Made by a program: the position numbers and the translations under genes
Origin: Carettochelys insculpta
Lineage: Eukaryota; Chordata; Testudines; Carettochelyidae
DNA: 64,000 nucleotides
Direction: 5' to 3'
Assembly (NCBI RefSeq): GCF_033958435.1
Contig: NC_134139.1
Span: 205,637,501-205,701,500 of the forward strand
In this document: in pieces, positions 1-38,254 of the stretch
Layout of the letters: each line of letters starts with the position of its first letter
Numbering within the stretch: the first letter of the stretch is position 1
The notes under the pieces: generated by a model
Database searches by the model: none
Told to the model about the DNA's origin: nothing
What the model saw: the letters and a program-made list of their open reading frames with translations, nothing else

Positions 1-230
1 GTCTACCCTGATGCCTGACTTGTCCGCTGGCCAAGTAAAGGAAAAGCACAGAAGAAACAGGATGTCTTTCTAGCTTACACGATAAAATCAAGCCTGTTCT
101 ATAACTGTTGTACAAGTGATGGTCAAGGACACCTCTTGAATATGATTTCCTAATGTCAATTTATCATCAGGTTTATCTTTCACCCAGAAGCAAACAAACC
201 ACTAATGAAATTCTTTATTGTTCTTAACAG

Positions 231-395
231 GTTCTGACGGAGAATGGCTTTGGCACAATCACAACAGAAATCCGCGAGGCTCCAGAGTTCTATTATGCTG
301 AAAATTACCATCAACAATATCTAAGCAAGAACCCCAATGGCTACTGTGGACTCGGAGGGACTGGAGTTTCCTGTCCTGTTGGGATTAAAAGATGA
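231..395 (+). CDS. MSRA: MSRA terminal coding exon (peptide methionine sulfoxide reductase A)
   Basis: Last coding exon of the enzyme that reduces the S-epimer of methionine sulfoxide in proteins and free methionine, using thioredoxin. The exon follows a good acceptor (pyrimidine-rich tract ending AACAG at 230) and reads 54 codons to a TGA at 393-395. The reading frame gives the family's hallmark C-terminus: [12 protein letters not shown], then [13 protein letters not shown], then SCPVGIKR. The two cysteines in the GYCGLG and VSCPVG segments are the resolving cysteines of vertebrate MsrA. The catalytic GCFWG exon lies upstream, outside the window. I saw no frameshift or stop, so the exon looks functional. 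The 3' UTR must run into the repeat that starts near 484; no polyadenylation signal is clearly assignable. Recognition rests on motif identity over the whole exon. Confidence 0.95.
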   Translation, partial: VLTENGFGTITTEIREAPEFYYAENYHQQYLSKNPNGYCGLGGTGVSCPVGIKR

Positions 396-861
396 TCTGT
401 GCTCATCTTTGTATAGTGCTGAACATTGTAGAGTGCTTTTGCTAGAAACATGAAGTAAAGCAACTTGATGTGCTATTTGCTGATTCATCCTGGAGGATTT
501 CTGCACCAAAAAATTTCAAAATTTTTTGCACAATATTTTTGAATTCCGTAAAATTCTGCATATTTTAGTTGTCAAAAGAACACAATATAATCACGCGAGT
601 TCCAATTATTGTGATAATTTATTTCAAAATACCTGTCAGCAAGCATGTCTGTAACAACACAGATAACAAAGCAATTCAGGAAATGATTTTTGACAAATAG
701 ATTCCTTACTAGGCATATTAATAGAGAACTTGATTTATCTTTGTTGACAGATATCTTCTGTTTCTGTGAAATTAAATATGTCATTTAAACAAAGTCATTA
801 TACAAATACAAAAGTATGATGTACAAAAGTTTTGCAATGACCCGGGGTAAAATGGATTCTA

Positions 862-1060
862 GCTACCTAAACTTGAAATAAGACATACAATTTGCGCTAG
901 GCAAATTGCATAACTTATTTCAAGTGTCGTTCAAAATAAGCTATTTTGGCATTTGGTGCTGTCTAAACAGTCCCAAATGTCAAAATATTGCATTATTTCA
1001 AGGCATCCTATGCCTGTTATTTCAAAAACTATTTTGAAATGATAGGCACGTGTCAAAGAC
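862..1060. repeat. Degraded palindromic MITE
   Basis: The stretch is built from inverted words of the type TTATTTCAAAATAA and TTGAAATAA on both sides of a centre near 955-975 (gtgctgtctaaacag). This is the same architecture as the clearer MITEs at 33530-33770 and 34889-35263. Ends and target duplication are not resolvable. Confidence 0.4.
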
Positions 1061-1582
1061 ACAGAGCAGCTATGTCAGGATATCAGGTTCTGACATGTAG
1101 ATGTAGCCTGAGAAACCAGAGCTTTGATTTATAGAAAGCGTTCGGAGGGTTCTTTTAACAACAGGAGTCATGTCATGCTTTGGTTTCTTTGATGGGGTTG
1201 GGGATTTTAATTTCTCGGAGTTCCCCATTTGCAGCAGTATATATTATGACCCGTGGTGCCTATTTCCTGAAACAATTTTAGTAAAAAAAAATAATTTTAT
1301 AATCTGAGAGGGGTTTTTTTCTGCTGGGCCAAAAAGTGTGTAAATACAAGAAGATTCAGTTTGGCTTCCAACACTTTGAGGAAGCACATCACGGGTGTTT
1401 TCTGAACTGAAATATATGATGTGTTATGTCTGAAAAATGAAGCAAATATAATAAAAGGCTGCAAGTTGCTAACTAAGAAAATCTGGTGTTCCATCTGTGT
1501 GGCTGTGTATGATTATAAAGTGGATTTCAGGTTGACTTTAAAAGCTAATAAACTGTAAAATTGTCATTTTTGATACCTCAGT

Positions 1583-1770
1583 AGCACCTAAGTGCCTCAG
1601 CCAAGATTGGATCCCTATTGTGCTAGGTGCTGTACAAAATACATAGCAAGAATCAGTCTGTGCTCCGATGAATTTGCAATAATAGGACAGACCCGGAGTG
1701 GGAGCTGGAAAGCATCATTATCTCCATTTTGCAGATGGGGATGTAGGACACGTTTGCCCATGGTCCCAAA
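1583..1770. repeat. CORE/MIR-like SINE fragment
   Basis: Contains the 'gtgctaggtgctgtacaaa' segment followed by 'ctccattttgcagatgggg', words that recur at 9075-9165 (gtgctaggtgctgtacaaag) and 8690-8815 in this window. The combination is typical of old amniote CORE-type SINEs. The exact family is not determined. Confidence 0.45.
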
Positions 1771-2607
1771 AGGAGAGTCAGCACCAGAACAGGAATTAGC
1801 GCTCTGGAACTCCTTGTTCCTGTTCTGTGCTCATGCCGTCCAGTTTCAAAAGCAAGAAGAAACTTCTTTTGTTTGTCATAATGTTTCTGCGGGGAAGGAG
1901 GTGGAAAAGGCACTGCTCCTGGTATGATTGTAATGTGCAACTCTTTCTGGAGATGCTCCCATATGCACCAGCATCCTGCTTGGAATCTCCAGTTGCTATA
2001 GTAACAGAATGTATTTTGTTAATTCAGTGGTGTGCTAGCTGTTTCCTTGCTCGCTGTCAAGGAAACTGGCACTTTTCTCTGGTTTTCTGGGCAGGAGGTG
2101 AAATGAAAGCAAATGAAGAGACAGAGAGATGAAAGTTCAGAGTTTCCTGTCTGATTCTTGGTCTTTTTCCCCAGTGGGTCCATAAATTCAGTGGAATTAC
2201 ACCTGGCCTGCACCTGTGCACAAGAGGGGAGCCCGGTTCTGATTCTCAACATCTGTCATGTTGGGATGCAGATTTCTTACCAGGGGTAATTATTTCATTT
2301 TTGATCCTGCAGGATAAAAGCAAAAACTATGTCCCTGATTTGGAGCCTGTCTCATTGGTAGCACCTGTTATCACACACTCTTAGCACTGGTACCCCGTCT
2401 TCCTGCCTCACTTTTCTCCTACTCTTTTCACCCTCTTTCAAATTAGACTGTAGTTTCTCCAGAGCTGGGATCATGTCTCCATATGGGATTTTCTAACACT
2501 GAGGGCTCAGCTCTAATCTGAGTTGTAGCCTTTTGGGGCTGTTGCAATAGAAATAAGGGCTCAGATTCTCTGAGTGGTGTAAATCAGCTTACACTAGTTT
2601 CAGTTAC

Positions 2608-2817
2608 GTATCGGAGCGGTAGCCGTGTTAGTCTGGATCTGTAACAGCAATGAAGGGTCCTGTGGCACCTTACAGACTAACAGAAAAGTTTTGAGCATGA
2701 GCTTTCATGAGCACAGACTCACTTCATCCAAGACCAGCAGCTAATGAAGTGAGTCTGTGCTCATGAAAGCTCATGCTCAAAACTTTTCTGTTAGTCTATA
2801 AGGTGCCACAGGACCCT
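2608..2817. mobile_element. Penelope-like fold-back element, copy 1, with 13-bp target duplication
   Basis: Two arms of about 80 bases (2650-2720 and 2740-2815) are near-perfect inverted copies of each other, sharing gtgccac, agactaacag, gagcatgagctttcatgag and ctcacttcat. The whole unit is flanked by a perfect 13-bp direct repeat, tagtttcagttac, at 2595-2607 and 2818-2830. The inverted-arm form, variable target duplications and terminal GTTAGTCT words fit a truncated Penelope-like retroelement; the class call is an inference. Confidence 0.65.
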
Positions 2818-3680
2818 TAGTTTCAGTTACATGAGACATCTGACCCCCCAAAATATTGATCACCACTAAATTCACCATGGGGTTACCCCCAAGATGGCTA
2901 TTGGCCTTGCAACTTTGCTGAAGGTGCAAGATGGAATCTGAGCTAAATTTGTCACTGGTGGAACTTCACTGAACTCAGCTCATTGGGGTGACATTAGGGG
3001 TGGCTTTGACCACAGAAGCTGTATTTAGCCTTATGTTCAACAAAGGGAATATGGGCAGCTGTTTGGACATCTCCATGGTCACACTTTTCCATTATTGAGC
3101 ACTTAACTTTGCAGTGAATTTCCACTTCCCATAGAGACTACATGAAAGGTCTAAAGAGAGAAGAGAAAATCCTTTCAAGGTTTGAGAAAATGAATCGGCT
3201 CTTGTCTTGGGCAAAGAATTGTTGCATGAAAGACAGAGCTGGGAATTTAGAGAGACAAAATGGTACAGGAAGAAGGAGAAGGATAATAGCACCCACTACT
3301 AGAGATGGACCCAATTCAGAGCAAAGGAGGCCAACACACCAAGACCTAGCTGGAACCAAGGTCAGGAGCTAGATGTGAATTTCCAAGCTGTTCCTGGGAT
3401 GAGTGAACTATGAGACTTTGGGCAATTTCTGGCTTGTTTGCTAACCCTACAGCTCAGATCTAGATGTCCCCTGGGCCTGCTGAAAAATTCTTCGATTCCC
3501 CCCAGACAGACATAGCCTCTCATTGTGATGTCACCTCATGTGAACAGATTGTGTGATGTCACATGCAGATGATAGGGAATATTGCGGTCACCTCTAGGCA
3601 AAGCAAATTATTGCTTTTGACTAGAATATGGTGTGGGGAGATTGTCCCAGTTTATCTGCCACAGCCTCACCTCTTTGAAC

Positions 3681-3715
3681 ATGAACAAGGAGCATCAAGT
3701 TAGAATGGGAATAAA

Positions 3716-3743
<28 letters not shown>
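3681..3743 (+). promoter_or_regulatory. Possible upstream ORF overlapping the PRSS55 start
   Basis: An ATG at 3681 opens a 20-codon reading frame that ends at a TAA (3741-3743). It overlaps the PRSS55 initiation codon (3716) in a different frame. If the PRSS55 mRNA begins upstream of 3681, this could reduce translation. The transcription start is not visible in the sequence, so relevance is uncertain. Confidence 0.3.
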
Positions 3744-32513
<28,770 letters not shown>

Positions 32514-32515
<2 letters not shown>

Positions 32516-32519
32516 TAAA
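32514..32519 (+). promoter_or_regulatory. PRSS55 polyadenylation signal AATAAA overlapping the stop codon
   Basis: The stop TAA (32513-32515) is embedded in TAATAAA, so the hexamer AATAAA starts inside the stop codon. If used, cleavage about 15-30 bases downstream would leave a 3' UTR of only a few tens of bases. A GT/T-rich downstream element is not obvious, so usage is inferred. Confidence 0.55.
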
Positions 32520-32749
32520 ATTGAATCTCACTGTCCGAACCCTCCTCTCCTCTTCCATAATCGTTACAATAATTCCTATTGCTAATAGGGTTCATCAGTA
32601 GCTCTCAAAGCACTTCACAGTCTTTAATGGATTTAGCCTCAGACTATCAGGAGACTGGGGCTATGGATGCACTAGCCCTGAAGGTTGACCCACTAGGTAG
32701 GGACATGCAAAAGCGACCTCTCAGGGATCACAGTCCCCCTGTACTCCTT

Positions 32750-33459
32750 GGCTGCGTCTACACGTGCACGCTACTTCGAAGTAGCGGCAGTAACTTCGAA
32801 ATAGCGCCCGTCACGTCTACACGTGTTGGGCGCTATTTCGAAGTTGAAATCGACGTTAGGCGGCGAGACGTCGAAGTCGCTAACCCCATGAGCGGATGGG
32901 AATAGCGCCCTACTTCGACGTTCAACATCGAAGTAGGGACGTGTAGACGATCCGCGTCCCGCAACATCGAAATAGCGGGGTCCTCCATGGCGACCATCAG
33001 CTGGGGGGTTGAGAGATACTCTCTCTCCAGCCCTTGCGGGGCTCTGTGGTCACCGTGGGCAGCAGCCCTTAGCCCAGGGCTTCTGGCTGCTGCTGCTGCA
33101 GCTGGGGGTCCGTGCTGCATATACAGGGTCTGCAACTAGTTGTTGGCTCTGTGGATCTTGCACTGTTTAATGAAAGTGTATCTGGGAGGGGCCCTTTAAG
33201 GGAGCGACTTGCTGTTGAGTCCGCCCCGTGACCCTGTCTGCAGCTGTGCCTGGCTCCCTTATTTCGATGTGTGCTACTTTGGCGTGTAGACGTTCCCTCG
33301 CTGTGCCTATTTCGATGTTGGGCTGAGCAACGTCGAAGTTGAACATCGACGTTGCCAGCCCTGGAGGACGTGTAGACGTTATTCATCGAAATAGCCTATT
33401 TCGATGTCGCAACATCGAAATAAGCTATTTCGAAGTTGGGTGCACGTGTAGACGTAGCC
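32750..33459. mobile_element. 710-bp non-autonomous DNA transposon, copy 2
   Basis: Same unit as 11046-11755, same length, starting GGCTGCGTCTACACG and ending CGTGTAGACGTAGCC, with target duplication CTT (32747-32749, 33460-33462). By eye only about seven internal substitutions separate it from copy 1. It lies 234 bases beyond the PRSS55 stop codon. Confidence 0.82.
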
Positions 33460-33529
33460 CTTGTGAGAAACTCTCCCCTCAACCTTCTTCAGTAAGGATG
33501 GCCAAGTAAGCTGAATGCAGATATGTGTT

Positions 33530-33770
33530 ATAGCTAGAATTGTGTGTCTCCAGTTGACTTACTTTGCCTTACTTCAGAATAGGCTGTTCCAGGAGATATT
33601 CCAGAACAGCTTATTCTGACATCACACATCTCACCACAAAATGTATTTCGAAATAACCCTCAACTATTTCAAAATACAGTGTCTACACACTATAGAGCCT
33701 ATTTCAAAAGCCAGCCATTGGGCACACTGACTGTGGCCACACTAGCTTCCTCCTTTCAGAAGGGGCATGT
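33530..33770. repeat. Degraded MITE
   Basis: Contains inverted words 'cagaataggctgttccagga' and 'ccagaacagcttattctga', plus 'tttcgaaataac' and 'tgtctacacactata'. It is the same style as 34889-35263 but too eroded to fix the ends. Confidence 0.4.
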
Positions 33771-34885
33771 TTTCTAACCGCAGGCTCAAACAACGCAGCT
33801 TGTGTTCCACGTCTGTCTCCTTTGTTTACCAGCTATAACACCCTGTCTGGAACTCTGTGCCAACATAGAGAGACATCTAGTGGCTGAATGATTTGCTGCA
33901 TGTAAACAAATCACACAAAGGAAGACAAAAGCGAATAGCATTTTATTTATATTAAGGGACCTCTCATGAGCACATCTACATTCTCTCCATTTCCAGTGGG
34001 GAAAAAATGAGTTGAAGATGCTTCACACATGGTAGGAGGTATTCAAAACCCTCACATAATCTGTCCATTCGCTCTCAAACAAAGAGGTATATTGCAAAAT
34101 GATTTCTGGTCCTATCAGTTTTTTCTTAGATTCTCTTGAGAAATCTTAAAAGACGCTGCTTCGTCATGCAGCAAGCAGCAACATCTATTCAACATCCGAC
34201 CCTTCACAGCACAGTAAAAGCCCAAGGACTTACAGCAATGATAAAACCCTCCAATAGGATTGTGGTAAGCAAATTGGTTTTAATAACCTAGGTGCTTTCT
34301 GGCTAGCTAGCAGAGCAGCCTTGTAAATGAGAATTAATTCATCCACCTTAAGCTAATGCAACCCCGTCTTGGCATAAAAGTCAGACTTTATTTTTGATGT
34401 CATCTACGGGGAAAATAATGCCTAATTATTATTAGTTCTGAGTAACGCTTATGAAAATTGCTCTACATTAATTTCACATGGCTGACTGGCTAATGGATTC
34501 ACAAGGGCCTTGTAACACTCTATGAAAAAGACTAATAGAAGCTAAAAACAAGGCAAATTTACATTACTCTAACAGCTGTTAGTACATGATGGTGTCCACT
34601 AGCATTAATACCTGTATTTATTTTGCTTCCCATTAATAATATATCAGAAGCTTTAGCAAAGAGTGAATGTCACTCAATGTTTTCTAATGCTGCTGTCTGT
34701 TCAGCTGGGGAGTTGTTCCCACCAGGGAAATGATGGAAGTGTTACCACTCATGTCAGTGCTATGGAGAGGTTCCATAAAGTACTGGTCTGTGGCACACTA
34801 CATGGAAGAACTCTGTGTGGATGGGTTGACACCGGCTAATCTGGTGGCTCTTTCCATGCCTAACGTTGACATTTCTCTGAGCCTA
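33771..34885. other. AT-rich, repeat-poor block downstream of PRSS55
   Basis: No ORF and no recognised repeat between about 33771 and 34885. The part 34150-34700 is AT-rich with many TAAT/ATTA words (for example attaattc, cctaattattattag, cattaataat). This could be conserved non-coding DNA, but I see no direct proof. Confidence 0.35.
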
Positions 34886-34888
34886 TGA

Positions 34889-35263
34889 GGGCGTTTCTAC
34901 ACAGCAAAGATATTTCAGAATAACAGCTGCTCTTCCAAGACAATTTTGCGAGCGTCTACGCAGCAAAACCGCTCTTTTGAAATAATTTCAAAATAGAGGA
35001 TGGCGTTTTTCGAATTCTGTAAACCTCGTGCTACAAGGAATAGCACCTATCCCAAAATAGTCCAGAATAGCTTATTCCAAAATAACACTGCAGTGTAGGC
35101 ACAGCATTTTGGAGTGCAACCCCTGGACATGCTATTTTGGAATAAGTTTGGCTTGTTTTGGGGCTTCCCAGTAGTGTGGATGCATTATTTCAGAAGAGTT
35201 TACTTTGGAATAGTAACACTGGAATAAGCTATTCTGGAATAACTTTGCTGTGTAGACAGGCCC
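34889..35263. mobile_element. MITE with about 35-bp imperfect inverted ends
   Basis: Starts GGGCGTTTCTACACAGCAAA and ends with the inverse form TTTGCTGTGTAGACAGGCCC. Subterminal words 'tttcagaataac' and 'attctggaataac' mirror each other. The flanking triplets are tga and tta, so a 3-bp duplication is plausible but mutated. Confidence 0.65.
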
Positions 35264-35269
35264 TTACAA

Positions 35270-35720
35270 ACAGCAAATCAGGCTTCGAATCCCACCTTTG
35301 CTGCTGCTTCACTAGGGCTATGGCTGCACTATAGTTGTTATTTTGGGACACAGATATATCCCGAAAAAGCAACTCCGTGGCTAAACACCATGCTATTGCA
35401 AGCATGGTATCCAATTCCAGTAACCCTTGTCATAAGAGAAGTAGCAGAAACTTCTGAATAGCCACTTATTTCAAACTTCAGGGCTATGTGGATGGCATCA
35501 AGTTCAAAATAAGTCAACTTGAAATAAATAATGCAACAGCGTAAGTTATTTTGAGTTACACCTACAGTATAGCCGTAGCCTTGGAGACCTTGGGCAAGTC
35601 ACATCAAACCCAGATTCCTCTATTTCTCCAATGACGAAGTGGAATTGATAATACTTGTTACCTTCCACAGATGAAAATGGCTATTTAGGTAGTGAGTTAA
35701 GGTGTGTTTTCTCAGCCTAC
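35270..35720 (+). repeat. MIR-type SINE split by a MITE
   Basis: Left piece 35270-35314 ('ggcttcgaatcccacctttg', 'ctgctgcttcact') and right piece 35581-35720 ('gaccttgggcaagtcacatc', 'cctctatttctccaatgacg') are consecutive parts of a MIR-type SINE. The MITE at 35315-35580 lies between them. Confidence 0.6.
35315..35580. mobile_element. MITE inserted in a MIR-type SINE
   Basis: Ends GGGCTATGGCTGCACTATAG and, inverted, CAGTATAGCCGTAGCC. The inner arms 'tatttcaaacttcagg' and 'aagttcaaaataagtcaact' are short inverted words. Confidence 0.6.
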
Positions 35721-35810
35721 AATATCACAGAGCTCCAGCTGCCAACAGATATGGCTGAGTTATCCTCGGCATTCCCTGCTCTGAGCAGAAGAGAAATGTG
35801 TCACCTCTGA

Positions 35811-36095
35811 GGTCAGCTCTACACTAGGAGAGAAAATCAAAGTCAGATATGCACCCTAGCTATGTGAATTGAGTAGCTGCAGTCAACGTATCTTACGTTG
35901 ATTTTCTGCACCATCCCCACAGCAGGAGATCAACAGAGAAACACTTCCATTGACTTCCCCTACTCCTCACCATAGTGAGAAGTACCAGAGGTGCCCTCAG
36001 CATTCAGTTTAGTGGGTGCTTACTAGACCCACTAAATCGAACCCTGGAAGATCGACCTGAGGCCCTTCAGCCCTCGAGTAAGTATAGACAAGCCC
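35811..36095. mobile_element. MITE, third in a tight cluster
   Basis: Left end GGTCAGCTCTACACTAG and right end TAAGTATAGACAAGCCC are imperfect inverses (GGxxxxxTCTAxACTxA pattern). The internal 'gtcaacgtatcttacgttga' is a small hairpin. No coding capacity. Confidence 0.5.
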
Positions 36096-37118
36096 TCAGG
36101 TAGCTCTGGCTGGTCAGTAGAACTGGCCAAAAAAAGATTTGGCAGGAGTTTCCTATGCGGAAACGCAATGATATCAAAACATTTTACGGCATCATGGTTG
36201 CTTTGCAACAATGTTTTTATTTGCAAAATGTAGAATTATTTTTATTTATGGAATGTTTTATTGGTTGATTGGAAATTGGAATGTTGTATTTCATTTCAAT
36301 GTGAGCATTTCATTCTTTCAATTTTTTAAAAAAGTTTTAACTTCTCATTCATTTTAGTGTTATATTAGTACATTTAATATAGGTGCCGAGTGGTTATAAT
36401 CTTCTGCCCACATGTTCTCATGCTTTGCCATTATCAAACCAAAATGTTTTGATAAAATTGGTTTGATGGTTCTGAGCCTTAATATTTCCTCATTTCCATT
36501 CCACCCCACAGTTCACGGTTTACAGTCTACATCATGCTTTGGGGCAAAAACAAATTTTCTTCTCCTGATAAGTTCTAAAGCATTAGCAAATGCTAATTTT
36601 TCTTCTTGGACATTGAAGGTGAAATATTAAAATGTCCAATTAAATCACTCCACCATTGTACCTGAACTTTGTACAGATCCAAAGTTTGCAGTGCAGGAGA
36701 ATCAGACTTTCGGTTTGGACCCATCTCTACCAGGGCTGAGTGCCAAGAGCCATTATGTGCCAAGACAAGGGAGTTTAAGAGGGAGAGCAAGTGATCCTGC
36801 CGCTGCAGAAGCTACCAGGTGAGAGCGCTGGCTTTTTGGGGTGAGTGAGTGTGCTTAACTGTTTGAATCTGTTTGAATTTGAACTGCCATTTTGATTTCA
36901 GGTGGGTCAGTTTCAGTTTCAGTTTCTGTGGCAGCTGGGGCTGCCTGCCTGACCTTTGTTCCCCTGATTGGCCTTCCCCTGTGTGACTCACAGGGGGAGG
37001 ATCTGACCCAGGCCGGGAGGCTTTAAAAGCCAGAGGCAAGGGATACCAGGGGAGCGAAGTGGAAAGGGAGCTGCAGACAGGGGAGTTTAAGAGGAAATTT
37101 GACAGAGGGAGGCCTACG

Positions 37119-38183
37119 ATGGTTAGGAAGACCCGCAACACCTGTGCCAGCACTACTGCTGTCTCCTCCACCTGCGCCTGTAGCCAGACAGACTGCCTGA
37201 CCATGGATGCCTCTACCCAGATCCTGGTGTGGCTCTGCAGGGACTGTGCCTTGCAATTCCCACTCACTGATATCCAGGCTGGGGGGACCATCCAGTGTGA
37301 AAGGTGCCTGCTGGTGGAATCTCTCAGGCGACAGGTGGAGGAGCTACAGGAGGAGGTGGCCAGGTTGAGGAGTATCTGACTCCACGAGCAGCTCCTGGAC
37401 AGTATTCATGTGGAGACCGCTGAGGTAACTGTCCCAGTACACAGGACGGCTGATAAACCACTGGTGGAGGAGGAGATAGATCAGGGTGGACACTGGCAGC
37501 TTGTTACTTCTGGCAGCAGGCAGCGTTCCACCCCTGCTCAGAACCCTCCCACTGTGGTACTGGGAAACCATTATGCTGTACTTGATACAGGAGACAAAGA
37601 ATCGCCCGGTACAGCAGAGGAGAAGCCTCGTACCCCCAAGGCTGGAAAGTCTGCTGCCACCACTGCAAGGAGGAAACGTAGAGTAGCGGTGGTCAGGGAC
37701 TCTCTTCTGAGGGGGATGGAGGCGCCCATCTGTTGCCCTGATATTTCATCTCGGGAGGTATGCTGCCAGCCTGGGGCCCGTATCCGAGACATTATGGAGG
37801 CATTGTCGAGGATGATCAGGCCCTCTGACTACTATCCCATGCTTCTCATCCATGTGGGCACTAATGATACTGTGAGGTATGATGCTGAGCAGGTCAAGAG
37901 TGACTTCAGGGCTCTGGGGGCACTGGTGAAGGAGTTTGGGGCACGGGTGGTATTCTCCTCAATCCTGCCTGTCAGTGGTAGGGGCCGAGGCAGAGACAGG
38001 TGCATCCTAGAGGTGAACGCCTGGCTTCAAAGATGGTGTTGCCCGGAAGGCTTTGGCTTCCTTGACCACGGGATGCTATTCCAGGAAGGACTGATGGGCA
38101 GGGATGGTGTTCACCTTTCCAGGAGGGGAAAGACCGTATTTGGACACAGACTGGCTAACTTAGTGAGGAGGGCTTTAAACTAG
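37119..38183 (+). pseudogene. CR1 ORF1 with zinc-finger/coiled-coil N-part and SGNH esterase domain, one in-frame stop
   Basis: From ATG 37119 one frame runs to 38183 (355 codons), broken only by TGA at 37377-37379 (codon 87). The flanking frame is colinear, so an arginine CGA to TGA change at a CpG is the simplest explanation. The N-part has paired cysteines (CRDC, CERC) and a leucine/glutamate-rich helix (VEELQEEVARL). The C-part is the esterase known from CR1 ORF1: block I RDSLL (from about codon 193), GTND (247-250) and DGVHL (from about codon 329). The glycine usual before D-S is Arg here. ORF1 proteins of CR1 bind nucleic acid; the role of the esterase is unsettled. Confidence 0.85.
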
Positions 38184-38254
38184 GTTCGACGGGGACAGGG
38201 GAGCCAAGCCCACAGGTAAGTGGAGAACATGGAAACCTGGGTGATGGGTCAGAA

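Larger units (their letters stand above)
396..3680. other. MSRA 3' flank and MSRA-PRSS55 intergenic region
   Basis: No coding exon seen. From 484 to about 800 there is an AT-rich stretch (repeated attctgca-like words) that resembles an interspersed repeat common in turtle DNA; this is from memory and only one copy lies here. 862-1060 is a degraded MITE, 1583-1770 a SINE-like stretch and 2608-2817 a fold-back element, listed separately. The remainder (about 1060-1580, 1770-2590 and 2830-3680) shows nothing I can name. Confidence 0.5.
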
